Positions 27,710-37,402 of a DNA stretch of 64,000 nt are shown here, piece after piece. The notes beneath the pieces were generated by a model. It made no database searches. It saw nothing but the letters and a program-made list of their open reading frames with translations, and was not told where the DNA came from. The translations under genes were made by a program, and so were the position numbers. Source of the stretch: Agromyces ramosus (GTDB lineage: Bacteria; Actinomycetota; Actinomycetes; Actinomycetales; Microbacteriaceae). Numbering within the stretch: the first letter of the stretch is position 1; every line of letters begins with the position of its first letter. The DNA is taken from NCBI RefSeq assembly GCF_030817175.1, contig NZ_JAUSYY010000001.1, forward strand, positions 3,410,001 to 3,474,000. Reading direction: 5' to 3'.

Positions 27710-29241
27710 CGGCGAGCACCGATTCCGCAACGCCGCTGCTCCACGTCGAGGGTGTGAGCAAGGGGTTCCCCGGCGTGCAGGCGCTCGATGATGTGCGGCT
27801 CGACCTCCGCCATGGCGAGGTGCTCGCGCTCGTCGGCGAGAACGGCGCCGGCAAGTCGACGCTCATGAAGCTGCTGGCGGGCATCTACACCCCCGACACC
27901 GGCACGTTCCGGCTGAACGGGGAGGAACTCGCGATCGAGGGGCCGCGCCACGCGCAGGAGCTCGGCATCTCGATCATCCACCAGGAGTTCAACCTCATGC
28001 CCGACCTCACGGTCGCGCAGAACATCTTCATCGGCCGCGAGCAACGCAGCGCCGGGGTGTTCCTCGACGATCGCGCCCTGAACCGTCGCGCGCAGGAGCT
28101 GTTCGACCGGCTGGGGCTCGCGCTCGACCCGTCCGAGCGCGTCGAGCAGCTCACGGTCGCCAGGCAGCAGATGGTCGAGATCGCGAAGGCGCTCTCGTTC
28201 GACGCCAAGGTCCTCATCATGGACGAGCCCACCGCAGCGCTGAACGACGCCGAAGTCGACGTGCTGCTGGACCTGATCCGGCGGTTCCGCACGCCCGAGA
28301 CCGGGGTGATCTACATCTCCCACCGCATGGAGGAGCTGGCGCGCATCTCCGATCGGGTCACGGTTCTGCGCGACGGGCGTTACGTCGGCACGAGGGTGAC
28401 CGCCGAGACCGATCCGAAGGAGATCATCTCGCTCATGGTGGGCCGGGAGATCACCGGCGAGCAGCGACCGGCCTCGACGCCGCACGAGGGCGAGCCGATG
28501 CTCTCGGTCCGCAACCTCAGCACCAAGAACCTGCTGCGCGGCGTGAGCTTCGAGGTCCACGCCGGTGAGATCCTCGGCTTCGCCGGGCTCATGGGCGCAG
28601 GGCGCACCGAGGTCGCCCGGGCGATCGTCGGCGCCGACCGCCTCGATGCCGGCGAGATCCTCGTGCGCGGCCGGGCGGTCACGATCACGAATCCGGCCGA
28701 GGCGGCGAAGCTCGGCATCGGCTACCTCTCCGAGGACCGCAAGCAGCTCGGCGTGCTCCTCGAGCGCAGCGTGCGCGAGAACATCGTGCTCGCGTCCCTG
28801 CGCGACTATGTCACGCGCCTCGGCTTCGTGCGCGACGGTCGAATCGAGGCCACGGGCCGCGAGTACGTCGAGAAGCTCCGCATCAAGACCCCGTCGACCG
28901 CACAGCTCGTGCGGAATCTCTCCGGCGGGAACCAGCAGAAGGTCGTCATCGCGAAATGGCTCGCGAAGGACTGCGACGTCCTCATCTTCGACGAGCCGAC
29001 GCGCGGCATCGACGTCGGAGCCAAGGAGGAGATCTACACGCTCCTGCGGCAACTCGCCGACCAGGGGAAGGCCGTCATCATGATCTCCTCGGAGCTGCCC
29101 GAGGTGCTCCGCCTCTCCGACCGCATCGCCGTGATGGCCGAGGGTCGGCTCACTGCGGTGCTCGACAACGCCGACGCCACGCAGGAGAACCTCATGGACT
29201 ACGCCACCCGATTCTCAAGCGAAGGAACGATCGCACAATGA
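27706..29241 (+). CDS. Sugar ABC transporter ATPase, two-domain RbsA type
   Basis: The 511-residue ATPase has two nucleotide-binding domains in tandem, as in RbsA, XylG and AraG. The first has Walker A GENGAGKST (about 45-53) and Walker B LIMDEPTAAL. The second has a degenerate Walker A (GLMGAGRTEVARAI), the signature LSGGNQQKVVIAKWL and LIFDEPTRGID. The ATG overlaps the fucU stop and the TGA overlaps the permease start, so the three genes are translationally coupled. With the permease and binding protein it forms a CUT2 importer, for which L-fucose is the likely cargo. Confidence 0.92.
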   Translation: MTASTDSATPLLHVEGVSKGFPGVQALDDVRLDLRHGEVLALVGENGAGKSTLMKLLAGIYTPDTGTFRLNGEELAIEGPRHAQELGISIIHQEFNLMPDLTVAQNIFIGREQRSAGVFLDDRALNRRAQELFDRLGLALDPSERVEQLTVARQQMVEIAKALSFDAKVLIMDEPTAALNDAEVDVLLDLIRRFRTPETGVIYISHRMEELARISDRVTVLRDGRYVGTRVTAETDPKEIISLMVGREITGEQRPASTPHEGEPMLSVRNLSTKNLLRGVSFEVHAGEILGFAGLMGAGRTEVARAIVGADRLDAGEILVRGRAVTITNPAEAAKLGIGYLSEDRKQLGVLLERSVRENIVLASLRDYVTRLGFVRDGRIEATGREYVEKLRIKTPSTAQLVRNLSGGNQQKVVIAKWLAKDCDVLIFDEPTRGIDVGAKEEIYTLLRQLADQGKAVIMISSELPEVLRLSDRIAVMAEGRLTAVLDNADATQENLMDYATRFSSEGTIAQ

Positions 29242-30272
29242 GCCCGACGACCACGCAACCGACCTCCGGTCCGACCCCGTCGACCACGGCGTTCGCCGCG
29301 GTCGAGGCCGGGACGCCACGACTCGCGTGGCTCCGGGGCTCGGTGCAGCAGCTCCTCGCATTCGCGAGCCTCATCGTCATCGTGGCGGTGTTCTCGTTCG
29401 CGAGCCCGCACTTCTTCACGACGAACAACCTCGTCTCGATCCTGACCGCCGCGACCGTCACGGGCATCCTCGCGCTCGGCACGACCTTCGTCATCATCAC
29501 CGGCGGAATCGACCTCTCGATCGGCACCGCGATGGTGCTCTGCGGCGTGATGGCCGGCGTCTTCCTCACCTACCTGGGGTGGCCCCTGTGGGCAGGCGTC
29601 GGGGCGACGATCCTGTTCGGGGCGCTCATCGGGTTCATCAACGGCGTGAACATCTCGGTGTTCGGCATCCCGCCCTTCATCGCGACGCTGGGCATGATGC
29701 TGATCGCCGCAGGCCTGTCGCTCGTGATCTCCGGTACCAAGCCGATCTACTTCACCGAGACGCCCGACTTCCAGTCGATCATGAACCTCTCGATCGTTCC
29801 GGGCATGCGTTTCCCGCTCGGCGTCGCGATCTTCATCGTGATGATCGTGGTGGCCGCGGTGCTGCTGTCGAAGACCATCGTCGGCCGCTACACCTTCTCG
29901 ATCGGTTCGAACGAGGCGGCGACGGCGCTCTCGGGCGTCAACGTGCGGCGCTGGAAGATCATCGTCTACACGCTCGCCGGGCTCTTCGTCGGACTCGCCG
30001 GAGTGCTCAGCGCATCACGTCTCTCGTCGGCGCAGCCGACGGGCGGCATGGGCCTCGAGCTCGAGGCGATCGCCGCCGTCGTGATCGGCGGCACGTCGCT
30101 GCAGGGCGGCAAGGGCTCGATCGTCGGCACCGTCATCGGCGCCCTCATCATGGCCGTCCTCACGAACGGCCTGCGCATCATCTCCGTTCCCCAGGAGTGG
30201 CAATCCGTCGCCGTGGGCATCGTGATCCTCGTCGCCGTCTACCTCGACATGCTGCGACGTCGTCGCACCTGA
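29238..30272 (+). CDS. Sugar ABC transporter permease, CUT2 family
   Basis: A 344-residue RbsC-type permease with about ten membrane helices after a soluble Thr/Pro-rich N-terminus of 35 residues. TGGIDLSIG (about 92-100) is the BPD_transp_2 signature, and AAVVIGGTSLQGGKGSIVGT is the coupling loop that meets the ATPase. The ATG overlaps the ATPase stop by 4 bp. The frame is open further upstream only as a shadow. The permease is a homodimer in this family. Confidence 0.92.
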   Translation: MSPTTTQPTSGPTPSTTAFAAVEAGTPRLAWLRGSVQQLLAFASLIVIVAVFSFASPHFFTTNNLVSILTAATVTGILALGTTFVIITGGIDLSIGTAMVLCGVMAGVFLTYLGWPLWAGVGATILFGALIGFINGVNISVFGIPPFIATLGMMLIAAGLSLVISGTKPIYFTETPDFQSIMNLSIVPGMRFPLGVAIFIVMIVVAAVLLSKTIVGRYTFSIGSNEAATALSGVNVRRWKIIVYTLAGLFVGLAGVLSASRLSSAQPTGGMGLELEAIAAVVIGGTSLQGGKGSIVGTVIGALIMAVLTNGLRIISVPQEWQSVAVGIVILVAVYLDMLRRRRT

Positions 30273-30358
30273 CCAGACCCGGAGCGCTGCCCCTGACCCA
30301 GGCACTCGGTCGCACGCGCTCCACCCGCGAATACCCACCACAACACCAAGGAGTGAGC

Positions 30359-31348
30359 ATGTTCAAGAAGCGCACGATGGGCGCCATCGCCGGCGCGGTT
30401 GCCGCAGCCCTCATCCTCGCCGGTTGCGCCAACGATGGCGGCGGCAGCGGATCCGACGAGGGGGGCGGCGGCGACAAGCCGTACATCGCACTCGTCTCGA
30501 AAGGGTTCCAGCACCAGTTCTGGCAGGCCGTGAAGACGGGGGCCGAGCAGGCCGCCGAGGAGTTCGACGTCGAGATCACCTTCGAGGGTCCCGACACGGA
30601 AGCCGATGTCGACCAGCAGATCCAGATGCTGCAGACCGCCCTCGACAAGAACCCGGCGGCGATCGGGTTCGCGGCGCTCGACAGTCAGGCGGCCGGCCCG
30701 CTGCTGCAGCAGGCGAAGGATGCCGGCATTCCGGTGATCGCGTTCGACTCGGGTGTCGAGAGCGACATCCCGCTGACCACCGCGGCAACCGACAACACCG
30801 CTGCCGCAGCCGAGGCCGCCAAGCAGATGGCCGAGGCGGTCGGGCACGAGGGCAAGGTCGCGCTCGTGGTGCACGACCAGACCTCGGTGACCGGCCAGGA
30901 ACGCCGCGACGGGTTCGTGGACTACATGGAGGAGAACGAGCCGAACATCGAGATCGTCGACGTGCAGTACGGTGGCGGCGACCAGGCGAAGTCCGCCGAC
31001 CTCGCCAAGGCGATCATCTCGGCCAATCCCGACCTGAAGGGCATCTACGGCTCGAACGAGGGTTCGGCGATCGGTGTCGTGCAGGCCGTCAAGGAGCTCG
31101 GCATCGACCCGACGCAGCTCGTCGTGGTCGGGTTCGACTCGGGCAAGGCGCAGATGGATGCGATCCGCGACGGACTCATGATCGGCGCGATCACGCAGAA
31201 CCCGGTCGGCATCGGCTATGAGACGGTGAAGGCGGCCGTCGAGGCGCTCGACGGCAAGGACCTGCCGAAGACCATCGACACGGGCTACTACTGGTACGAC
31301 GCGTCGAACATCGACGACGAGGAGATCCAGGCCGTCCTCTACGAGTAG
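30359..31348 (+). CDS. Sugar-binding lipoprotein of the CUT2 importer
   Basis: A 329-residue periplasmic-binding-protein type 1 receptor. The signal peptide ends in a lipobox (LILAGC, Cys at about 22), followed by a Gly/Ser/Asp linker, so the protein is anchored to the outer face of the membrane. The two lobes start at YIALVSKGFQHQFWQAV and contain the QTSVTGQERRDGF and NEGSAIGVVQA segments of the sugar site. It has AAGGAG before the ATG, 86 bp after the permease. It is the last gene of the importer operon, followed by a strong terminator. L-fucose is the inferred ligand. Confidence 0.92.
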   Translation: MFKKRTMGAIAGAVAAALILAGCANDGGGSGSDEGGGGDKPYIALVSKGFQHQFWQAVKTGAEQAAEEFDVEITFEGPDTEADVDQQIQMLQTALDKNPAAIGFAALDSQAAGPLLQQAKDAGIPVIAFDSGVESDIPLTTAATDNTAAAAEAAKQMAEAVGHEGKVALVVHDQTSVTGQERRDGFVDYMEENEPNIEIVDVQYGGGDQAKSADLAKAIISANPDLKGIYGSNEGSAIGVVQAVKELGIDPTQLVVVGFDSGKAQMDAIRDGLMIGAITQNPVGIGYETVKAAVEALDGKDLPKTIDTGYYWYDASNIDDEEIQAVLYE

Positions 31349-31362
31349 GGAACGATGCCACG

Positions 31363-31390
31363 AGGGGTGTCGGCGTCGGCCGGCGCCCCT
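31363..31390. terminator. Bidirectional terminator between the importer and fuconolactonase genes
   Basis: A 12-bp stem with two G-U pairs (31363-31374 with 31379-31390) closes a GTCG loop. It lies between two convergent genes and begins and ends with A and T, so it can serve both strands. Confidence 0.75.
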
Positions 31391-31410
31391 TCTCCGCGCA
31401 GTCGGGCTGC

Positions 31411-32271
31411 TCAGGGCGCGGTGCCGGGCAGTCCGTAGAACGAGGTCGCGGTTGCGGCGTCGACCGCCTCCCGCTCGGTGGTCGACGGGTTCGTCGCGGC
31501 GTGCACCCGGTCGATCCACTCGCCGAACGTGCCCGCGGCTCCGAGCTTCGCACTGACGGGCCAGTCGCTTCCGACCATCGAGCGATCGGCGCCGAACGCC
31601 TCGACCGCGTGCCGGATGAAGGCGGCCGCATTCCGGTCGAGCGACGCGGCGTCGCGAGCCTCGGGCGCGAGCCCCGAGACCTTGATGCTCACCGAATCGA
31701 GCGCGGCGAGGTCGTCGATTGCTGAAGCCCATCGCCGGCCCGACTCCCCGTCGATGCCCTCGTCGACCGGCGGCTTGCCGAGATGATCGACGACGACTCG
31801 CAGCGATGGCGACTGCTCGAGCAGCGACGCGAGCAGGGGGAGTTGTTCGTGCCGCACGCAGGCGTCGAACGTCAACCGGCGCTCCGCGAGCGCAACGAGC
31901 CCGTCGCGCAGGGCCGGGCTCCTGAAGAAGTCGTCGGGCTCGCCCTGCAGGAGATGGCGCACACCGACCACACGCCGCATCTGCGTGAGGGCGTCGAGGT
32001 GCGCGGCGAGGCCGACGCGGTCGCGGAGGTCGACGCCGGCCACGATTCCCGCGAGCTCCGGCCAATCGAGCCCATCGACCCAGCGCGCCTCATCGAGCGC
32101 GCTGCGCGAGTCGCAGTCGGCCTGCACGAAGACCATCGCGCTGACGCGGCCACCGGCGCGGTCGATGTCGGTGGGCAGCATCGGTCGGTCGAGCGGTTCG
32201 AGCCCGTTGAGCCACGGGTAGTCGAAGCGTCGTGGATCCCAGATGTGGGTGTGCGAGTCGACGACGTGCAT
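31411..32271 (-). CDS. L-fuconolactonase, amidohydrolase family
   Basis: The 286-residue TIM-barrel hydrolase opens L-fucono-1,4-lactone to L-fuconate. VDSHTHIWDPRRFDYPWL at the N-terminus is the hallmark of the L-fuconolactonase/L-rhamnono-lactonase branch of the amidohydrolases. RVVVDHLGKPP and the SDWPV segment near the C-terminus carry further active-site His and Asp. The frame extends upstream to 32310, but ATG 32271 fits the family. It is 11 bp downstream of the GntR-type gene in one transcript. It fills the second step of the pathway. Confidence 0.9.
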   Translation of the reverse strand: MHVVDSHTHIWDPRRFDYPWLNGLEPLDRPMLPTDIDRAGGRVSAMVFVQADCDSRSALDEARWVDGLDWPELAGIVAGVDLRDRVGLAAHLDALTQMRRVVGVRHLLQGEPDDFFRSPALRDGLVALAERRLTFDACVRHEQLPLLASLLEQSPSLRVVVDHLGKPPVDEGIDGESGRRWASAIDDLAALDSVSIKVSGLAPEARDAASLDRNAAAFIRHAVEAFGADRSMVGSDWPVSAKLGAAGTFGEWIDRVHAATNPSTTEREAVDAATATSFYGLPGTAP

Positions 32272-32282
32272 CGGACGCCTTC

Positions 32283-32960
32283 CTAGGACTGCGCGGCGGC
32301 GCGCAGCCACTGCTCGATGCCGCTCACGTGCACCACGGTGAGCGCGGAGGCGAGCTCGGCGTCATGGGCATCGATCGCGTCGAGGATCGCGTGGTGCTCC
32401 TGCAGGGTGCGCTCGACGGCGCCCTCCTGGGTGATGCCTCGCCAGATGCGGGCGCGCACGGTGTGGCTCGACAGGGAGTCGATGAGGCTGGCGAGATAGG
32501 TGTTGCCGGTGGAGTCGGCGATGCCGCGGTGGAACTCGAGGTCATGGGCGACGAGGTCTTCGACACCGGCGGCGTGGTCGACCTGCGCAACGGTCTCGCG
32601 GAGTCGGGCGAGCTGGGCGTCGTCGGCGTTCGCGGCGGCGAGCGCCGACGCGGCAGGCTCGAGGATGCGGCGGACGGCGAAGATCTCGAGCACCGACTGG
32701 TCGTCGTGCAGGTCGACGACGAACGACATCGCCTCGAGGAGGAGTCGCGGCTCGAGGCTCGTGACGTAGGTGCCGTCGCCCCGGCGCACGTCGAGCACCC
32801 GGATGACCTCGAGCGCCTTCACGGCCTCGCGCAATGAGGATCGCGAGAGTCCGAGACGCTCGCTCAGCTCCTTCTCGGGCGGGAGCCGATCGCCGGGTGA
32901 CAGCTCACCAGCGAGGATCATCTCTTTGATGCGCAGAATTGCTTCGTCGGTGACCGCCAT
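32283..32960 (-). CDS. GntR/FadR-type transcriptional regulator
   Basis: A 225-residue regulator with an N-terminal winged helix (about 8-75, with LPPEKELSERLGLSRSSLREA as recognition region) and a C-terminal FCD effector domain of helices, with the metal-binding Asp/His set including RRILEPAAS, DLEFHRGIA and EHHAILDAI. FCD regulators in sugar-acid clusters usually respond to an acid intermediate, here perhaps fuconate or 2-keto-3-deoxyfuconate. The ATG is six bases after TACGAT (32972-32967 reverse). It is the best candidate for the protein that reads the shared 12-mer in the two forward promoters; that link is inferred. Confidence 0.88.
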   Translation of the reverse strand: MAVTDEAILRIKEMILAGELSPGDRLPPEKELSERLGLSRSSLREAVKALEVIRVLDVRRGDGTYVTSLEPRLLLEAMSFVVDLHDDQSVLEIFAVRRILEPAASALAAANADDAQLARLRETVAQVDHAAGVEDLVAHDLEFHRGIADSTGNTYLASLIDSLSSHTVRARIWRGITQEGAVERTLQEHHAILDAIDAHDAELASALTVVHVSGIEQWLRAAAQS

Positions 32961-32991
32961 GGTCGCATCGTAGCGCGGCAGCGGGCAGACG

Positions 32992-34563
32992 TCAGATCTT
33001 TACGCCCGCGGCGCGCCAGAGGTGCATCGACGCGTAGCTGCGCCACGGGGCCCAGCGCGAGCCGAGCCCAGCCAGGGCGGTGGCTGATGCGGGCAACCCG
33101 AGTCGTTCGGCGCCGCTGCGCAAGGCCAGGTCACCGGTGAGCAGCACGTCGGGCGCGCGGGTGACCCGCATGGCGACGTACCCGGCCGTCCAGGGGCCGA
33201 TGCCGGGGATGGCGAGCAGGTCGGCTTGGAGCTCATGCCGCTCGCGCTCGGACGCGACGACGAGCTCGCCGGACGCGAGACGCTGCGCGACATCGAGGAT
33301 CGTGCGCACCCGGGCCGCCGGCCCCCGCAACACCGTGTCGCCCTCGAGGGCGATCGCACTTGCCGTGGGAAAGAGCAGGCTCGGCCCCTCGTCGGCGCGG
33401 GACATGCGCTCACCGAGTTCGACGGCGAGTCGCGTGAGTGAGGTGCGGGCGGCCTTGACCGACACCTGTTGCCCGATGAGCGCGCGGAAGACGAGTTCGT
33501 GCGGGTCGAGGCATCCGGGTACCCGGATGCCGGGCGTCTCGGCGACGGATGCCGCGAGGGCGGGGTCGTTGCCGAGCGCGGCGTCGATCGCCACTGCGTC
33601 GGCGTCGAGGTCGAACAGCCGACGCACCCTTGCCACGAGCGGCGGCAGGTCGGCGAGTGTCGCAAGTCTCGCGTCGACTTCGATGGCCGGTGCCGCATCG
33701 TCGTGATTGCCCGCGAAGGCGACGACGGCCGGACCGCCCGGCAGTCGCAGGGTGCGCTCGTACCGGTCGTCGCTCGCGAGTTCGATGCCGTCGAGTGCCC
33801 GCGCCGCGAGCCAGGCGAAGACGCCGGCCGCGTCGAACGGCGGCCGGGCCGGCAGGCGGAGGTGTACGACGCCGGCATCGACTGCGGCCGGCGGGCTCGA
33901 CGAACCGGGCGACGGCGACCCGGGCTGCCGAGCCGGTCGGCGCTCGCGCTCGCGCACCCGCGCTGCGGCGCGCAGCTCGAGCGGACTGCGCTCGTAGACC
34001 GCTCGGATGGTGTCGTTGAACTGGCGGATGCTGCCGAAGCCCGACGCGAAGGCGACGTCGGCGGCCGGCAACGAGGTCGCGGTGAGCAGGGTGCGAGCGG
34101 TCTGCGCCCGGTGCGCTCGGGAGAGGGCGAGCGGCCCGGCGCCGAGCTCTGCGGTGAGGACCCGCGTGACGTGTCGCGGCGTGTAGCCGAGTCGTGCGGC
34201 GAGCCCGGGCACGCCCTCGCGCTCGACCACGCCGTCGGCGATGAGTCGCATCGCGCGGGCGGCGAGGTCGTCGCGCAGGTCCCACTCGGGGGAGCCGGGA
34301 ACCGCATCGGGCAGGCAGCGCTTACAGGCCCGGAGACCGGCTTCGTGGGCGGCTGCTGCCGTGAGGTAGAAGCTCACGTTCGAGGCCTTCGGCGCGACGG
34401 CAGGGCAGCTCGGCCGACAGTAGATGCCGGTCGAGTGCACACCCGTGATGAACTGCCCGTCGAAGCGCGAGTCGCGGGCCTGCATCGCCCGGTATCGCTC
34501 GGCGAAGACGGGGTCGGCCAGTGGATCGGCCGGCCGTCTGAGTGTGCGCTGCGCGTCGGTCAT
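32992..34563 (-). CDS. Ada-AlkA fusion: methyl-phosphotriester sensor plus 3-methyladenine DNA glycosylase
   Basis: The 523-residue protein joins an Ada-type zinc domain with C49, C53, C80 and C83 (GIYCRPSCP and RACKRC), an AraC-type helix-turn-helix pair (about 95-185), and an AlkA glycosylase with N-terminal domain, HhH motif (IPGIGPWTAGYVAMR) and the catalytic Asp in LLTGDLAL. It removes alkylated bases and can probably activate its own transcription once methylated at the N-terminal Cys. A low-complexity Pro/Ser linker (about 200-220) divides the two halves. This fusion is known in actinobacteria. It is divergent from the GlcD-type gene with a 74-bp gap. Confidence 0.92.
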   Translation of the reverse strand: MTDAQRTLRRPADPLADPVFAERYRAMQARDSRFDGQFITGVHSTGIYCRPSCPAVAPKASNVSFYLTAAAAHEAGLRACKRCLPDAVPGSPEWDLRDDLAARAMRLIADGVVEREGVPGLAARLGYTPRHVTRVLTAELGAGPLALSRAHRAQTARTLLTATSLPAADVAFASGFGSIRQFNDTIRAVYERSPLELRAAARVRERERRPARQPGSPSPGSSSPPAAVDAGVVHLRLPARPPFDAAGVFAWLAARALDGIELASDDRYERTLRLPGGPAVVAFAGNHDDAAPAIEVDARLATLADLPPLVARVRRLFDLDADAVAIDAALGNDPALAASVAETPGIRVPGCLDPHELVFRALIGQQVSVKAARTSLTRLAVELGERMSRADEGPSLLFPTASAIALEGDTVLRGPAARVRTILDVAQRLASGELVVASERERHELQADLLAIPGIGPWTAGYVAMRVTRAPDVLLTGDLALRSGAERLGLPASATALAGLGSRWAPWRSYASMHLWRAAGVKI

Positions 34564-34637
34564 GCGTCCAGCCTCGCACGGCCCGGCGACATCGACTGGC
34601 GGGAATCGGACACCGCCTCCGGCGCTAGGGTGGTGGG

Positions 34638-36045
34638 ATGCCGCACGACGTCGTCTCCCAGCTCCGGCGCGCCATCGGAGCATCCGTCTCCACCGATCCC
34701 GAGTCGCTCGAGGCAACGCGGGAAGACCGCTCCGGATGGCGGAGCGCCGTGGTCCCGCTCGCCGTCGTGCACGCGACATCCGTCGACGAGGTCCAGGCCG
34801 TCATGCGCATCGCCCACGCGACGGGCACCCCGGTCGTGCCCCGTGGGGCCGGCACCGGGCTCGCCGGCGGCGCCATCGCGAGCCCCGGCGCGATCGTGCT
34901 CGACCTCTCGCGCATGAACCGCATCATCGAGATCTCCGAGGCCGACGAGCTCGCGGTGGTCGAGCCGGGCGTGCTGAACGGCGACCTCAACGACGCGCTC
35001 GCGCCCCTCGGCATGTGGTTCGCGCCCGACCCCGCGAGCCGCGCGATCGCCTCGATCGGCGGCAACATCGCCACCAACGCGGGGGGCCTGCTGTGCGCGA
35101 AGTACGGCGTCACGCGCGAGGCGGTGCTCGGCCTCGCCGTCGTCCTCGCCGACGGGCGCCTGCTCCGCACCGGCCACCGCACGGTCAAGGGGGTCACGGG
35201 CTATGACCTCACGGCCCTGTTCACGGGCTCCGAGGGCACGCTCGGCGTCATCGTCGAGGCGACCGTGCGGCTGCGTCCCGTGACCATCGGCGACACCGTG
35301 ACCGTCGCCGCCGCGTTCCCCGACGTCGAGACGGCCGCCGCGGCATCCGCTGCCGTCACCGCTGCCCGCATCCGCCCGGCGGTGCTCGAGCTCATCGATG
35401 CGGCGGGCCTGGCACGGGTCGCCGCCTTCCTCGGTCCCGTGGCGCTCGCGGGCACGCCGCTCGAGACGATCGCCCCCGACGAGACGTTCCTGCTCGCCCA
35501 GAGCGACGCCGCCGGCGCCGCGGTCGAGGCCGCCGAGATCGCGGCGCTCTTCGCGGCCAACGGCGGGCGCGTGACGATGTCGACGGATGCCGCCACGGGC
35601 CAGCGCCTGCTCGACATCCGGCGGGCGGTGCACCCCGCGCTCGCGGCCTCGGGGCAGGTGCTCATCGAAGACGTCGCGGTGCCGCGCTCCCGGCTGCCCG
35701 AGATGTTCCGCGCGATCGACGAGATCGGGCGGCGGCATGGCATCGAGATCCCCACGATCGCGCATGCCGGTGACGGCAACCTGCACCCGAACTTCGTGTT
35801 CACGGGCAGCGAGGTTCCCGAGCACATCTGGACGGCCGCCGACGAGATGTTCCGTGCCGCGGTCGCGCTCGGCGGCACGCTCACGGGCGAGCATGGCGTC
35901 GGCATCCTCAAGCGACGCTGGCTCGCCGACGAGCTCGGCGACGACTCCTTCGAGTTGCAGCGGGGCATCAAGGCGCTGTTCGATCCGAGCGGCATCCTCA
36001 AACCCGGGGGTCATGTTCGAGGCATCCGTCGGCCCTGCTCGATAG
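34638..36045 (+). pseudogene. FAD-linked oxidase, GlcD/D-2-hydroxyacid dehydrogenase type, frameshifted at its end
   Basis: A 2-hydroxyacid dehydrogenase of the VAO flavoprotein family (glycolate or D-lactate are likely substrates). The FAD domain has PRGAGTGLAGGAI (about 68-80) and SIGGNIATNAGG, and the C-terminal domain has HAGDGNLHPNF and TGEHGVG. After LFDPSGILKPG the frame runs on into the next gene as shadow sequence. Dropping one G from the G5 run at 36006-36010 gives the usual ending PGVMFEASVGPAR and a stop at 36045, for 468 residues. Only the last 13 residues are affected, so the enzyme fold could survive even if the shift is real. The ATG is six bases after TAGGGT (34626-34631). 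Confidence 0.85.
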
Positions 36046-36054
36046 GCTGCCCGC

Positions 36055-37214
36055 GTGACCAACGCGTCTCCCAGCCCCGCGCCCAACCCAACGCCCGCGC
36101 CGTCGCTCTTCGCCGCACCGCCGCCCGCGCGCGGCGGCACGGGCGTCTTCGCCGCCATCGGCATCGTCGTCGGCGCCCTCGTGGGCCTGCTCGTCATCGC
36201 CTACATCGGGCTCGCGCTGGGCGTCTCGGCGCTCGTCATCGGGTCGCTGCTGGCGCTCGCGCCCCTCGCGATCGTGCTGTTCACCGTGGCGTGGGTCGAC
36301 CGGTGGGAGCCCGAGCCGCGGTGGGCACTGTGGTTCGCCTTCCTCTGGGGAGCGGCCGTGTCCGTCGCCATCGCGCTCCTCGTCGACCTCAGCCTGCAGC
36401 TGCTGCTCGCGTTCACCGAGCCCGGCGGAAGCCCGAACGCGGCGCTGGCGGCGGTGGTGCAGGCGCCGATCGTCGAAGAGACCGCGAAGGGCATCGGCGT
36501 GCTCTGCTCCTCTACGCGTTCTCGCGCTCGCACTTCGACGGACCGGTCGACGGCCTCGTCTACGCGGCGACGGTGGCCGCAGGCTTCGCGTTCACCGAGA
36601 ACATCCTCTACTTCGGTGCCGCGCTCGCCGAGGGCGGTCCGAGCGAGCTCGGCGCCACGTTCGTCGTGCGCGGGCTCTTCTCGCCGTTCGCACACGTGCT
36701 GTTCACCGCCTGCACCGGGCTGGCCATCGGCATCGGCGCACGGCGCGGCGGTGGGGCGGGCGTCGTGGGGTGGTTCCTGCTCGGCCTCGCCGGTGCGGTC
36801 GTCCTGCACGCCCTCTGGAACGGATCGCTCACGTTCGCCGACGACATCGTCGGGCTCTACTTCACGGTGCAGGTTCCGATCTTCGTCGGTGCCGTGCTGC
36901 TCACGGTCTTCCTGCGTCGTCAGGAGGTGCGGGTGACCCGCGCACGCCTTCGGGAGTACGCGGCCGCCGGATGGTTCAGCGCGGCCGAAGTCGAGATGCT
37001 CGCGACGCCGGCCGGCCGGCGACAGGCCCGTGCCTGGGCGGGGGCGCAGACCCCACCGCGCACCGCGCTCATGCGACGACTCATCGCCGACGCCACGAAG
37101 CTCGCCTTCAATCGGCACGCGCTCGTCACGGGTCGCGCCGACGTGCGACGCATCATCGATGAGCGCGTGCTGCTCGAGGCCGTCGCCGCCGACCGGGCGG
37201 CGCTGCTGCGCTGA
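36055..37214 (+). pseudogene. PrsW-family intramembrane metalloprotease, frameshifted
   Basis: A conceptual 386-residue PrsW-like glutamate protease with eight or so membrane helices. Residues to PIVEETAKGIGVL are in the first frame. From LLYAFSRSHFDGPVDG onward the coding is in another frame, to the stop at 37214. One missing base in the CT-rich stretch at 36499-36513 explains this. The family motifs EExxK, FAFTENILYF and HALWN are split between the frames. PrsW proteins cut anti-sigma factors in Firmicutes; substrates here are unknown. A GTG start lies six bases after TAGGCT (36043-36048). The C-terminal 100 residues are a soluble domain that looks intact. Confidence 0.82.
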
Positions 37215-37402
37215 CGCCGTGCACCGTGCACTGGTACCGGCACGAAGAAACTCGCCGCCCAAGTGGTGTGGCAGTGCCGACAGCGCTCCGTGGGCGACGA
37301 GTTCTCGGATTCCAGCGTGCAACGTGTTCGCAGTCAGCGCAAGAGGGGGGTGGACGGTTGTCCACGTTTGCCTCGCGGGCGGGCATCTGTTTGGCTGGAC
37401 GC

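Noticed and set aside
34638..37214. Single 858-residue fusion of a GlcD-type oxidase with a PrsW protease
   Set aside because: The middle third is Arg/Ala-rich shadow sequence, and both families continue properly in another frame after one-base corrections.
37215..37402. Upstream extension of the FKBP frame from 37226
   Set aside because: The codons give a Cys/Arg/Gly-rich sequence unlike FKBP, and the ATG at 37403 gives the family length.
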